Made by a program: the position numbers and the translations under genes. A DNA stretch of 64,000 bases from a bacterium (lineage in GTDB: Bacteria; Bacillota; Clostridia; Lachnospirales; Lachnospiraceae): NCBI GenBank assembly GCA_023664305.1, contig JAMPFT010000003.1, positions 1 through 64,000 on the forward strand. Reading direction: 5' to 3'. The notes beneath the pieces were generated by a model, which searched no databases, was not told the DNA's origin, and saw only the letters and a list, made by a program, of their open reading frames with translations. Every line of letters starts with the position of its first letter. Position 1 is the first letter of the stretch. This document shows positions 41,233-50,188 of this stretch, one piece after another.

Positions 41233-42216
41233 ATGATACTCAATCGAACCGGTGACAAATTTGAACATGAAGGCATGACCTATGTAATTGGCGCTCCCAT
41301 TGTGGGAACGCCGGAAAGTGAGTATGAGGGGCTGTATGGGACGATTACGGAAATCCGTGACGGTGAGGATAAGGAAACAGAAAATAAAACGCCGGATCTG
41401 TACTGTTCTTTCAGGGTTCCCGCACTCCCCTATGAAGTAAAAAAACTGGAAAAGGTTTTTTCCGGCCTGTATCGGCAGCCGAAGACCATTGATGACATCA
41501 CCCTGGACCTTGTTATCTTGGCTCCGTCAATGGTGGAGCCGCTTGACAACATGGAAAAATGTCGTCATTATCCGAGGATCTGTATCCTTTTGGAGGACTG
41601 GGCGATAGACGGCAGCCAGGGAAATTCATTCGAGGTTTATACGGACCTTAATGACGCGAAGCGCATAATGGTGCAGAGGCTGGAAGAAGAACAGGAAACC
41701 GGCTGTATCTCCAGGTGGATGAACCAGGAGAATTTTAGGGCGGATTCAATAGATACCCTCTACGAATGTTATATTGACGGCGAATATTGCGAAAACCATT
41801 ATCATATCGCAATCGCTTTCCCGCAGCTCTGTGTTTCCAACCGGTTTGCCAGGGAAATGGCAGGGATCTATAATACATCCTGCCTGCTTGAGGGTTTCAT
41901 GTCCCAGGCGGCAGGCCGGAAGGAGCTGGATAAGCTGACCGATGAGCAGTATGGCCGCATGGTACGGGATACCCGGTTTTCAGAGCGGCTCCACAGTGCA
42001 TTATGGAAGAACGAGTCCTACCGGGAAGCCTGTTGGCAGACCGTTTCAGCGGTTGCCCATGAGTTTGCAGATGAATATTTGAAAGGGAACGCACATCCGG
42101 ACTGTTATACACCGGAACAGGACAATCCCTATCCGCTGTGCATTGGAAATGGAAGCAGCGCATGTGGGGAGTGCTGTCTGTATGCAGAAAAGGAAGCCGA
42201 GCCATGGAAACCTTAA
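41233..42216 (+). CDS. ICE protein of unknown function
   Basis: This 327-residue soluble, acidic protein is mixed alpha/beta. The start (GDKFEHEGMTYVIGAPIVG) looks like a beta-rich module, and the C-terminus carries CGECCLY with a Cys pair. ATG 41233 follows AAAGGAG. Slightly lower GC than the transfer genes. It begins a run of unknown ICE genes (41-48 kb). The family is not recognised. Confidence 0.6.
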   Translation: MILNRTGDKFEHEGMTYVIGAPIVGTPESEYEGLYGTITEIRDGEDKETENKTPDLYCSFRVPALPYEVKKLEKVFSGLYRQPKTIDDITLDLVILAPSMVEPLDNMEKCRHYPRICILLEDWAIDGSQGNSFEVYTDLNDAKRIMVQRLEEEQETGCISRWMNQENFRADSIDTLYECYIDGEYCENHYHIAIAFPQLCVSNRFAREMAGIYNTSCLLEGFMSQAAGRKELDKLTDEQYGRMVRDTRFSERLHSALWKNESYREACWQTVSAVAHEFADEYLKGNAHPDCYTPEQDNPYPLCIGNGSSACGECCLYAEKEAEPWKP

Positions 42217-42335
42217 ATACGCGGATCAGCTGTCTTTACCATGATGCTGATAGCCATAAAATGCACAATGAACACAAAGACCAGTACACTGCCCGCAGGA
42301 ACGGCGTATACCGCCTGAACTGCCAGGCCGCATAA
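42204..42335 (+). CDS. 43-residue hypothetical protein
   Basis: ATG 42204 overlaps the upstream gene by 13 bases, with AAAAGGAAG upstream. The product METLNTRISCLYHDADSHKM... is His-rich and basic, with no membrane segment. Coupling to the upstream gene supports it, but it is short and could be chance. Confidence 0.45.
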   Translation: METLNTRISCLYHDADSHKMHNEHKDQYTARRNGVYRLNCQAA

Positions 42336-42349
42336 AGGAGGATAACGAT

Positions 42350-42616
42350 ATGCTTAAACTATTCCAGAACAAGAATGACAGCCAGAACCAGGAACTGGCA
42401 CCCAAGCGTGAGGTTTCCGTAACCGGCGCACTGACGGACGTGCTTCGCCCGGGACTCCCCGCCATCTACCTTTACCAGGGGAACCTGATCCGCACTTCCA
42501 CGGTGCAGGCCATCCTGGAGGCTTCCGCCAGCCATGTGCGGTTTGAGACCATGAACAGCATCTACACCATCTCCTACAACAACCAGCCGGGAGCAGGTTT
42601 CCGCGTGACAGCCTGA
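42350..42616 (+). CDS. 88-residue ICE protein
   Basis: This small soluble protein has a beta-rich pattern (AIYLYQGNLIRTSTVQAILE, SASHVRFETMNSIYTISY). ATG 42350 follows AAAGGAGG. It precedes a strong terminator. The family is not recognised; size and strands suggest a small SH3-like or OB-like barrel. Confidence 0.6.
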   Translation: MLKLFQNKNDSQNQELAPKREVSVTGALTDVLRPGLPAIYLYQGNLIRTSTVQAILEASASHVRFETMNSIYTISYNNQPGAGFRVTA

Positions 42617-42642
42617 TCCCCGCACACCCTGTAAAATGCTCC

Positions 42643-42674
42643 GGGGCTGCCTGCAACATGCGGCAGCCCCTTTT
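42643..42674 (+). terminator. terminator after the 88-residue protein gene
   Basis: GGGGCTGCC (42643-42651) pairs with GGCAGCCCC (42662-42670), followed by TTTT. Confidence 0.85.
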
Positions 42675-42690
42675 GGAAGGAGGACAAGCC

Positions 42691-43254
42691 ATGAACAGAA
42701 AGCAGGATAAGGAAACCGCCCTGGCCAGGGAGGAGCTTGCCAGGCTCTTAGCCACCCTGAAGCACAACCGGGAGAAGGTTCCCCTTGACGTGCTGAAGAC
42801 AAAGTATCAGAAAGGCTATGCGGCCCTCTGCGCGGAGATAAGGCGCAGGGCATCCGACTATGCGGCAAAGGCCGTGCTCGGCGGCATCCGCATCCACAGG
42901 GATTACCTTGATGAGGCCGTCGCTGTCATCAACGGGACGGTCGAGCGCTCCGGCATCCTGAAGCAGCTCTCAAAGGCGGCTTTCAGCCACCAGGACATTG
43001 CGGAATTTGATGCCCTTGCCGGGGTACTGCGGGAGAGGGTTCTTGCCGACCTGGAGCCGTTCTATGCGGGACACCTCGGGCTGTACATCACGCAGGAGTG
43101 CCTGGAAAATCCGGACACAGCACCGTTAATCTACTGCATGGCCAGCCACTGCTTCTGGCAGGACGGAAATGGGTTCCGCTGGAGCTTTACAAACTCAGTG
43201 ATACGCTCCCACAGGAAAAGAGCGCATGACCGCCAGCAACACAATATATACTGA
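42691..43254 (+). CDS. ICE protein of unknown function
   Basis: This 187-residue helical protein (LAREELARLLATLKHNREKV, YQKGYAALCAEIRRRASDY) has a basic C-terminus (RSHRKRAHDRQQ). ATG 42691 follows GGAAGGAGG. Charge pattern suggests contact with nucleic acid. The family is not recognised. Confidence 0.6.
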   Translation: MNRKQDKETALAREELARLLATLKHNREKVPLDVLKTKYQKGYAALCAEIRRRASDYAAKAVLGGIRIHRDYLDEAVAVINGTVERSGILKQLSKAAFSHQDIAEFDALAGVLRERVLADLEPFYAGHLGLYITQECLENPDTAPLIYCMASHCFWQDGNGFRWSFTNSVIRSHRKRAHDRQQHNIY

Positions 43255-43260
43255 ACACCG

Positions 43261-43391
43261 CTTGCACTTACAATGTAACCCGCAAGTCACTGTTATAGTG
43301 ACTTTGAGACCGTAAGCCAAGTAATTTCGCAGACAGCGTTACTGTATACAATAGACCTGAAGGTCTATTGTCAAGAATTCTTGCGGTCTGC
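43261..43391 (+). promoter_or_regulatory. structured leader before gene 43414
   Basis: Two alternative stems share bases: CTTGC/GCAAG (43261-43265/43282-43286) and AAGTCAC/GTGACTT (43284-43290/43298-43304). Then GCAGAC (43329-43334) pairs with GTCTGC (43386-43391) around a 10-bp stem ACAATAGACC/GGTCTATTGT (43348-43357/43362-43371) with a TGAA loop. Overlapping stems are typical of switching leaders. No T-run terminator is seen. Confidence 0.5.
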
Positions 43392-43413
43392 AGTATAAGA
43401 AAAGGAGACCGAA

Positions 43414-44013
43414 ATGAAAGAACTTCAGATTGAAAGGGACATAGACCATAAAAAAACCGCAATCACCCTCACGGATGGCGAGCTGGAGAAAGCATACCGC
43501 ATCATGGAGCGGCGCTATCTGGACGAGGACTTTGCCAATGCCCTCGCGGATGCCATGCAGAACCCGGACACCCGGTTCCATTCGGGGCACCTTGAGGAGT
43601 TCCCGGAACTGTCGGACTGGCTCTGCACATACTTCGATGACATTTATGATGCCAACATGGGGCACAACGACCTGCTGGAACTGGCCCTGGCTCACCTGCA
43701 TAAAGCATCCCTGGAGCCGGAATTTTTCCTGTCCCTGTCCCGGACTGCGCCTGTGATCTGCGCAGGGGCTGAAAAGGATATGGCGGAATGCGAACAGGGC
43801 TGCGGCAGATACCACAGCTGCAGCAATATCGCGGAGGCAAATGACAGAAGCAGGCAGTGGGAAACGCTCGCTTCCCTGATCTCCATGCACAGCAGCGGGA
43901 ACTGCACCTGCGGCATGGATGGCTGCGGCAGGGAATGTCCGGCATCGAAATACTTAAAAGGCGCCTGGGACATCAGCGATTTCTTCCACTCGGAAGACAG
44001 GAAGGAGGCGTAG
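43414..44013 (+). CDS. ICE protein of unknown function, Cys-rich end
   Basis: This 199-residue acidic, helical protein has two Cys clusters in the C-terminal half (CEQGCGRYHSC and CTCGMDGCGREC) that may bind zinc. ATG 43414 follows AAAAGGAG. It ends one base before the next start. The family is not recognised. Confidence 0.6.
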   Translation: MKELQIERDIDHKKTAITLTDGELEKAYRIMERRYLDEDFANALADAMQNPDTRFHSGHLEEFPELSDWLCTYFDDIYDANMGHNDLLELALAHLHKASLEPEFFLSLSRTAPVICAGAEKDMAECEQGCGRYHSCSNIAEANDRSRQWETLASLISMHSSGNCTCGMDGCGRECPASKYLKGAWDISDFFHSEDRKEA

Positions 44014-44014
44014 G

Positions 44015-44608
44015 ATGGCAAACATCTGTATGGATACCGTGGTCTTTTATGCTGCATCTGAGGGGCAGGAAAAAGGGCTTGCCGCTCTTTGGCAGGCGAT
44101 CAGCGCCTGTTACCTCACCGGGACTTCCGTGAATGATTCCAGGCTCTGCCGGATATTTGAGCAGAACAGCATCCCGACGGATGGCCTGAGCCTCCGCAGC
44201 GATGTGGTGTACGCCTCCCTTGCTGATGAGGGATACATCACCCTGGACTGCGAATCTGCATGGAGCCCCATGTATGAAGCGTACCAAAGTCTTGCAGGCC
44301 ACTTCCATGTCAGTTTTGAACTACAGGCCAAGGAATGCGGATTCGGCATTTATATCAACACAGACATAAACGGCGAATATCTGCCCACCCATTATAAGGC
44401 ATACCTTTCAGAAAGGCCGGAGGACGGCTCCCTGGATGCCCTCTTTGACGATGCGGACGAGGATACGGATCTCTATTTCGATTCGGAGGACGACCTGCTC
44501 CAGTGGTTCAGGAAATGCGGCGGCTTTGAGGCAGACTCCGTTCAGGCATTGCAGGACATTCTGGGAGCGGATTACGTCTCCATCCATGAATTTGTAAACC
44601 CATATTAA
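44015..44608 (+). CDS. possible Api92/YubB-like ferredoxin-fold protein
   Basis: This 197-residue protein starts MANICMDTVVFYAASEGQEK, like the MANWCxN opening of phage and plasmid Api92/YubB-like proteins with a ferredoxin-like fold. The acidic middle (LFDDADEDTDLYFDSEDD) is a further feature. Homologues are phage or plasmid accessory proteins of unclear function. ATG 44015 follows AAGGAGG. The assignment rests on the start pattern and is tentative. Confidence 0.55.
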   Translation: MANICMDTVVFYAASEGQEKGLAALWQAISACYLTGTSVNDSRLCRIFEQNSIPTDGLSLRSDVVYASLADEGYITLDCESAWSPMYEAYQSLAGHFHVSFELQAKECGFGIYINTDINGEYLPTHYKAYLSERPEDGSLDALFDDADEDTDLYFDSEDDLLQWFRKCGGFEADSVQALQDILGADYVSIHEFVNPY

Positions 44609-44622
44609 AGGAGGGACAGGAA

Positions 44623-45177
44623 ATGGCACTCTATAAAAAGCTGGATATGTGGTCCATATTTGATGAACTGGACAAGATGATGGACTACTGCTACAGCGGG
44701 AACAAGAAGGACAGCCCATACTGGGACCATTACTATGAACAGATCAACGAATTATGCAACATCGCGTCCGACCTGTATGTGGAGCTGCAGGGGATTCAAA
44801 ACCGGCTCTGGTATCAGATGCCCGCAAAAAAGATCGCTTTCTGTGACGAGGACGACTGCAACCAGACGGCGACAGCATGGTTCAACACAGCGGCGGCAAT
44901 GCTGTCCGACACCGACATGACGGAGCTTCTGGAGCATGAGAACATCTACTGCGCAGATGAATGGGAGGAAAAGCAGAAACGGATCTCCGCCCTGAACAGG
45001 CTGACCAAACAGCAGCAGATGCTCCTCTATACGGAAGTCATCGGATTCATCACCCGTTATCTGGAGCTGGCGGCGGCATTCGACACCATCAAAGCCGTGA
45101 TCAGCGAGCTGGATTACCACCAGTCCACCGTGAGGGGCAGGGAGGGCTTCACGCTCCCACAGTCGGCATACGTTTAA
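44623..45177 (+). CDS. ICE protein of unknown function
   Basis: This 184-residue helical protein has aromatic-rich segments (WSIFDELDKMMDYCYSG, WDHYYEQINELCNIASDL) and no motif. ATG 44623 follows AAAGGAGG. Likely an adaptor or a member of the element-specific operon. The family is not recognised. Confidence 0.6.
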   Translation: MALYKKLDMWSIFDELDKMMDYCYSGNKKDSPYWDHYYEQINELCNIASDLYVELQGIQNRLWYQMPAKKIAFCDEDDCNQTATAWFNTAAAMLSDTDMTELLEHENIYCADEWEEKQKRISALNRLTKQQQMLLYTEVIGFITRYLELAAAFDTIKAVISELDYHQSTVRGREGFTLPQSAYV

Positions 45178-45220
45178 GAAATATGTAGAAATAATTATCA
45201 AAACACAAGAGGAGGCTCTT

Positions 45221-45967
45221 ATGTATATCAGTACAGCAACTTACGGGGGCATGGACTGGCATGACTCCCGCACCATACATGAACAGATAAAAAGCTGCGG
45301 CTCTTACAATATTGGGAAAGATAATATTCAGGAAGCCATTGCAGACGACATTGCCGCGAACTTCCCCTATGTGGAATGTATCCGGGAAAACATCCTGCAA
45401 GCGCTCTCCGAAAAGTCCTGCGTCCGGTTCATGATCCTGTCTGAAGAAAAAGACAGCGCTGGAAGCACAGTCTACAAAGACTGTGCAGTCTATGAGGCAG
45501 ACGGAAAAATCTGTTATGAAAACGAAGCCGTTTTTGACGGCAGCAAGCTGACCCTGACTCAGGACTTTGCTTATGGGCAGATTTCCTATACCACTGCTTA
45601 CCATGTTGAGGACATCCCGGATGACCAGCTCGGCTATATCGTGACGGAAGATTTCCTTGCGCCAGCGAAAGGGGTTGACCTGGTGGAAAGGCTCTACCAC
45701 GACATTTTTGATGATGCGGACAGCGCACAGGATTACGCCAGGAACCTCAAGCTGCATGAATTCGGATGCTCCAAATCTATTGTGACTTTCCTTGTATGCA
45801 ATAAAGGGGAGGTACTCCGGACAGAGTGGTATCAGCACCAGAAGGAAGCCATGCGGCTGATGGAAAAAACAGGGCAGACCCATCTGGATGGCAGCTTCCA
45901 TATCTTTGTCAAATGCCACATAAAAAACCTGGAGCAATTAGAGGACAGAAAGGAAAAAGCCGGATGA
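45221..45967 (+). CDS. ICE protein of unknown function
   Basis: This 248-residue acidic mixed protein (IADDIAANFPYVECIRENIL, VRFMILSEEKDSAGS) has no signal or membrane part. ATG 45221 follows AAGAGGAGG. Its stop overlaps the next start (ATGA). The family is not recognised. Confidence 0.6.
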   Translation: MYISTATYGGMDWHDSRTIHEQIKSCGSYNIGKDNIQEAIADDIAANFPYVECIRENILQALSEKSCVRFMILSEEKDSAGSTVYKDCAVYEADGKICYENEAVFDGSKLTLTQDFAYGQISYTTAYHVEDIPDDQLGYIVTEDFLAPAKGVDLVERLYHDIFDDADSAQDYARNLKLHEFGCSKSIVTFLVCNKGEVLRTEWYQHQKEAMRLMEKTGQTHLDGSFHIFVKCHIKNLEQLEDRKEKAG

Positions 45968-46215
45968 AAAGCAAAAGAGAAACCGTCAAATGCTCAGGCT
46001 GCCAGCACTGCAGCGGATTCCGTCGATTGGGCAACACAAGGACAAGCTTCACCTGCTCCCATCCCGACCAGGGCTATATCCAGAACTATTTCCAGGCAAA
46101 AAAGATACGGAAGATGCCCAGTTTCATTGGATATGGAGCAAGGTATTCGGATGCCGTCCCTATCAAGACAGCACCTGCATGGTGCCCTGAAAAAAGGGAA
46201 CCCAGGGAAAGATAA
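45964..46215 (+). CDS. 83-residue Cys-containing protein
   Basis: This short basic protein carries CSGCQHCSGF and later FTCSHPDQG, ending with a WCPEK. The cysteines (CxxCxxC, C, C) suggest a small zinc- or iron-binding module. It overlaps the upstream gene by four bases. The family is not recognised. A strong terminator follows. Confidence 0.6.
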   Translation: MKSKRETVKCSGCQHCSGFRRLGNTRTSFTCSHPDQGYIQNYFQAKKIRKMPSFIGYGARYSDAVPIKTAPAWCPEKREPRER

Positions 46216-46244
46216 AACAGACCATATCCCTTTTAGGAGCAACC

Positions 46245-46278
46245 GGGGAGAGACAGCCTATGCTGTGTCTCCCCTTTT
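46245..46278 (+). terminator. terminator of the 43414-46215 gene run
   Basis: GGGGAGAGACAGC (46245-46257) pairs with GCTGTGTCTCCCC (46262-46274), allowing one wobble pair, and TTTT follows. Confidence 0.9.
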
Positions 46279-46304
46279 ATTCTGAACAAATCATATCTTC
46301 TTTT

Positions 46305-46736
46305 ATGCAGGGGCATATTCCATCCCCGTCCCATAAATCGCCTTTTATATCTTCAGCGGATAATTTACGGGGAACCTGTCAGCTACTGCTTCGAGGGCTG
46401 TATTTATATATCTTTTTCATTATTTTGGTGCTTTTATTTATAAATACCGATTTGCATATATATTGTGTTTTTTCATTTGACTTATACTATATATTGTGGT
46501 ATGATGTCTATGTTATTGGAATTTGTGGCATCCTATCGGGATACACACGTTGTTTAGGATTGTACGAAGTCAGAGTGTATAAAGTGCGGGGCACTTTATG
46601 CTTTCTGGCTTTTTTATTTGCAGGAATCTGCACGCTGGCAGGAATGATACAGGATACCTATTCGGTGTCCATATTATTTCTGCCTTTTTATTTCAGGAAG
46701 GAGGTTATGGAAATTTCCCGCACCACAGACCAATAA
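46305..46736 (+). CDS. possible membrane protein, weakly supported
   Basis: An open frame of about 143 residues has three or four hydrophobic segments (YIFFIILVLLFI, VIGICGILSG, LCFLAFLFAGICTLAG). It is low in GC. No ribosome site lies before ATG 46305, and the frame begins inside the preceding terminator region. It may be a real low-GC cargo gene or a chance frame in AT-rich DNA. Confidence 0.3.
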   Translation: MQGHIPSPSHKSPFISSADNLRGTCQLLLRGLYLYIFFIILVLLFINTDLHIYCVFSFDLYYILWYDVYVIGICGILSGYTRCLGLYEVRVYKVRGTLCFLAFLFAGICTLAGMIQDTYSVSILFLPFYFRKEVMEISRTTDQ

Positions 46737-46765
46737 CAGACCAGAAAAAGGAGGAGGAATGAAAA

Positions 46766-47875
46766 ATGCATTACTTGATACTGGCAACACTGAAAATCCC
46801 ACCACAGGAAGCAGAACCGCAGACGGATCAGAAGGTCCAGGAACAGATTGCCGAACTGGAGAATGAAAAACAGAATTGGGACAGCCCAAGGCTGGCAGAC
46901 ATCTTAATCGGGAAACTCAACAGCCTGCGGAGCAGCTTCTCCAGGGCAGTCATTTCGGAAGCAGCGCAAGTCATGGAACGCTATTCCATGAGCACACAAA
47001 ACCCTGATTATCTGGAGTTCTGCGACAGGACAGCATCCGTGACACAGGAATACAGTACCGGCACTGTCGATTGTTTCCGGCTGGCGGATGGCTGCATCGT
47101 GCCGTCTTTCGATGACCGCGTATTCATGCGCTTCGTAATCCGTGACGGCAAAGTATATAAATGCCGCTCCGGTTCCCTTCAGCACGAAAAGCGCAGCAAA
47201 CAGGCAAAACGCATGAAGGCACTGCCGGAATATCCTTTGAGGAAGCTATTCCCGTCCCTGGAAAGCTACGCCAAGAAAAGGTATGGCTACACCTTTGACA
47301 AAGGGCAAGGCGGATATGGCTTTTATTACAACCCAGACGCAATGTGGGACTGGTACTCCGTCGGCGGACGCTGGCCGGAGCTGTTCCTCGTAAAAGAGAC
47401 CTGTCCGGAATACTCCATTGGGGCAAGCAGGACATGTGCCCCGAAAGGATACCAATGGGCATTCGCCGCAAGAAAAAAGGACATAGAATGGCAGGTGCTC
47501 AGTGACTGGATGCTCATGGAGGCAAAAGAGCACTTTAAGAGCCTAAAAAAACTGTTCGCCACCGGCCAGCGGGACAAGGATATTTACGGCGAAGTCACGG
47601 AAGACGGCATCCTCTATCGGGGAGAACTCATCTACCAAAAAGACGAGTGTGAAGAAAGCCATCTCATGCGCCGTGGCCTTCTTGATGACCGGCGTTACCC
47701 AGTCTGCTTCTACGGATATCTGGACGATGCCGGCTGCCAGACTGAGCATTCTTTCAGGTCACACATTCCCAGCGATGGGGCTGATTCACAAAAGAAATGG
47801 CTAGATATTGTGCATGATTACATAGATTCCCTTTCTGATGATGATGTCCTTGTAGGAATCGACTGCCATTGCTGA
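46766..47875 (+). CDS. ICE protein of unknown function with WDWYSVGGRW motif
   Basis: The product has 369 residues. The motif NPDAMWDWYSVGGRW in the middle is a signature I recall from phage and plasmid proteins of unknown role. A preceding basic part (KRSKQAKRMKAL) and an acidic C-terminus are seen. No signal or membrane part. ATG 46766 follows AAAAGGAGGAGG. Probably not part of the ligase unit, although ligA begins only 31 bases after it. Confidence 0.6.
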   Translation: MHYLILATLKIPPQEAEPQTDQKVQEQIAELENEKQNWDSPRLADILIGKLNSLRSSFSRAVISEAAQVMERYSMSTQNPDYLEFCDRTASVTQEYSTGTVDCFRLADGCIVPSFDDRVFMRFVIRDGKVYKCRSGSLQHEKRSKQAKRMKALPEYPLRKLFPSLESYAKKRYGYTFDKGQGGYGFYYNPDAMWDWYSVGGRWPELFLVKETCPEYSIGASRTCAPKGYQWAFAARKKDIEWQVLSDWMLMEAKEHFKSLKKLFATGQRDKDIYGEVTEDGILYRGELIYQKDECEESHLMRRGLLDDRRYPVCFYGYLDDAGCQTEHSFRSHIPSDGADSQKKWLDIVHDYIDSLSDDDVLVGIDCHC

Positions 47876-47906
47876 GCAAAATAAAAAAAGAAAAGAGGTA
47901 AAACAA

Positions 47907-49931
47907 ATGTCACAAACAACAGAACGTATCCATGATTTGGTGGATAAACTCAACCGCTACCGCCATGAATACTACAACGAGGATGCACCCAGCGTATCCG
48001 ATGCCGTCTATGACCATCTTTACGATGAACTGGCACGGATGGAGAAAGAGACAGGGATCCTCCTGAGCAACTCCCCCACCCAGACGGTGGGCTATAAGGC
48101 TGTCAGCAGCCTTGAAAAAGTACGGCACCACATCCCGCTGCTCTCACTGGATAAAACCAAGATGGTGGGCGACCTGGCATCCTTTGTAAAAGACCATGCC
48201 GCGCTGCTCATGCTGAAGCTGGACGGCCTGACCGTAAAGCTCGTCTACGAGGGCGGGAAGCTTGTGGAGGGCTCCACAAGGGGCGACGGCGACGAAGGGG
48301 AGCTCATTACCCACAACATAGCCGCCTTCCGGAACGTGCCGCTGTCCATCCCCTATAAGGGGCACCTTGAAATATCGGGCGAGGGCTTCATTCATAAGGG
48401 TGACTTTGAACGCTTAAAGGGCACACTCGTCGGGAGCGACGGGAAACCCTACCGCAACGCGAGGAACCTTGCCTCCGGCTCCATCCGGTGCCTGGATGCA
48501 AACATCTGCAGGGAACGGGAAATCAGTTTCTTCGCCTTCAACCTGCTTGAAGGGATGGACGAGTTCCCTGACATACGGGACAGCCGCAGCGCACTGCTGC
48601 TTTCCATGGTTGATTACGGTTTCGGGATCTGCCCTTTTGTGCCGGTTCCCGCAGGCGCCACTGCCGGAGAGATTGAAAAGCAGATCCGGACATTGAAAGA
48701 CCTTGCGGAGATCTCGGACATCCCCATCGACGGGATGGTGCTGCGTTATGACAGCCTTTCCTATTCCGCAGGCCTTGGCAGGACAGGGCACCACTACAAT
48801 GACGGCATTGCCTTCAAATTCGAGGATGACACCTATGAGACGGTCTTCCGCTCCATCGAATGGCAGACAGGACGCAGCGGTGAAATCGCACCCGTTGCGG
48901 CATTTGACACGGTGGAGATTGACGGCTGTGAGGTATCCAGGGCAAGCCTCCATAACCTGTCCTTCATCAAAAACCTTGAACTGCACCCCGGATGCCGCAT
49001 CCTGGTATCCAAACGGAACATGATCATCCCCCATGTGGAGGAGAACCTTGACCGAGGCGCATATGCGGACATGGTGCCGGATACCTGCCCCTGCTGCGGG
49101 CAGCCCACACGCATTTACGCCAGGACCGGCGACAGGGGACGCACCGTGGAAACGCTCCACTGCGACAATCCCGAATGCGGCAACCGTATCCTCCAGCGTT
49201 TCGTCCACTTTGCAGAGAAGAAAGCCATGAACATCAGGGGGCTTTCCGAGGCAACACTGGACCAGCTCATCCAGATCGGCGCCTTAAAAGGCTATCAGGA
49301 CCTGTACCACCTTGACCGTTACCGTGAGGAGATCACCGCACTGGAGGGCTTTGGGGAAAAATCCTATGAGAACATGATCGCTTCCATCAATGAAAGCCGC
49401 AACACGACATTCGTGCGCTTTGTGGTGGCAATGGACATCCCCCTGATCGGCAGGACTGCCGGCAGGATACTGGACAGGCATTTCCGTGGAAATTTACGGG
49501 AACTGGAGCTGGCTGCACTTGACCGCTTTGATTTTACCTGCCTTGAGGGGATCGGTGATACCATGAGCGGCAACATCCATGAGTGGTTCCGCAATTCGGA
49601 CCATCTCCTGTTATGGCGCGGCTTACAGAAAGAATTACACTTTGAAAATGGTTTGGATGCAGAGGCATCCGGAGAGGAGAACACTATGAACACAACAGAC
49701 AACAAATTTGCAGGATGCACTATCGTAGCCACAGGAAAACTGGAGAACTTCACCCGCGACGGCATCAACGCCAAGATCATCAGCCTCGGCGCCACGCCCG
49801 GCAGCTCCGTCACCAAAAAGACGGACTACCTGATCTGCGGTGAGAAAGCCGGCAGCAAGCTGGCAAAGGCGCAGCAGCTCGGCGTAACAATCCTGACAGA
49901 ACAGGAATTTCTGGAAATGCTGTCCGCATAG
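47907..49931 (+). CDS. ligA: accessory NAD-dependent DNA ligase
   Basis: The product has 674 residues. The adenylation site is KLDG with Lys104. The other hallmarks of LigA are the Ia segment (YYNEDAPSVSDAVYD), an OB region, the Zn finger (CPCCG ... CDNPECG), helix-hairpin-helix repeats (IPLIGRTAGRIL, LEGIGDTMSGNI) and a C-terminal BRCT domain (ATGKLENFTRDGINAKI). It seals nicks using NAD. Chromosomes normally carry one ligA, so this is an extra copy, likely for repair of transferred or phage-damaged DNA. ATG 47907 follows AAAAGAGG with normal spacing. Confidence 0.92.
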   Translation: MSQTTERIHDLVDKLNRYRHEYYNEDAPSVSDAVYDHLYDELARMEKETGILLSNSPTQTVGYKAVSSLEKVRHHIPLLSLDKTKMVGDLASFVKDHAALLMLKLDGLTVKLVYEGGKLVEGSTRGDGDEGELITHNIAAFRNVPLSIPYKGHLEISGEGFIHKGDFERLKGTLVGSDGKPYRNARNLASGSIRCLDANICREREISFFAFNLLEGMDEFPDIRDSRSALLLSMVDYGFGICPFVPVPAGATAGEIEKQIRTLKDLAEISDIPIDGMVLRYDSLSYSAGLGRTGHHYNDGIAFKFEDDTYETVFRSIEWQTGRSGEIAPVAAFDTVEIDGCEVSRASLHNLSFIKNLELHPGCRILVSKRNMIIPHVEENLDRGAYADMVPDTCPCCGQPTRIYARTGDRGRTVETLHCDNPECGNRILQRFVHFAEKKAMNIRGLSEATLDQLIQIGALKGYQDLYHLDRYREEITALEGFGEKSYENMIASINESRNTTFVRFVVAMDIPLIGRTAGRILDRHFRGNLRELELAALDRFDFTCLEGIGDTMSGNIHEWFRNSDHLLLWRGLQKELHFENGLDAEASGEENTMNTTDNKFAGCTIVATGKLENFTRDGINAKIISLGATPGSSVTKKTDYLICGEKAGSKLAKAQQLGVTILTEQEFLEMLSA

Positions 49932-49973
49932 GGGATTCCCAGTACATTTGAATAATGACCGGAAAATATACGG

Positions 49974-50003
49974 AAAAAGCTGTCTGCAAAAGGCAGCTTT
50001 TTT
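49974..50003 (+). terminator. terminator after ligA
   Basis: AAAAAGCTGTC (49974-49984) pairs with GGCAGCTTTTT (49992-50002), one wobble pair, followed by more T. Confidence 0.88.
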
Positions 50004-50082
50004 CAAGTATTTAAGGTACTGCAGGGTACTTATTTAATATAAGGTTTCTTTCGGAACCTGTAAAACAATTTTCAAACCGCAA

Positions 50083-50111
50083 CTGACAAAACAGCGGCAA
50101 TATGCTATAAT
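50083..50111 (+). promoter_or_regulatory. promoter of the Rpn gene
   Basis: CTGACA (50083-50088), a 17-base spacer and TATAAT (50106-50111), with extended TGC. It makes the Rpn unit an independent transcript after the ligA terminator. Confidence 0.78.
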
Positions 50112-50188
50112 GCGAGAAAGGGGATGGCTTTTGTGTAAAATCATGCAGACGGACACCGCAAACCCTGAAAATATCGAATACGGAGGAT

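Noticed and set aside
48414..49208. 264-codon minus-strand frame inside ligA
   Set aside because: Shadow of ligA; no supporting signal.
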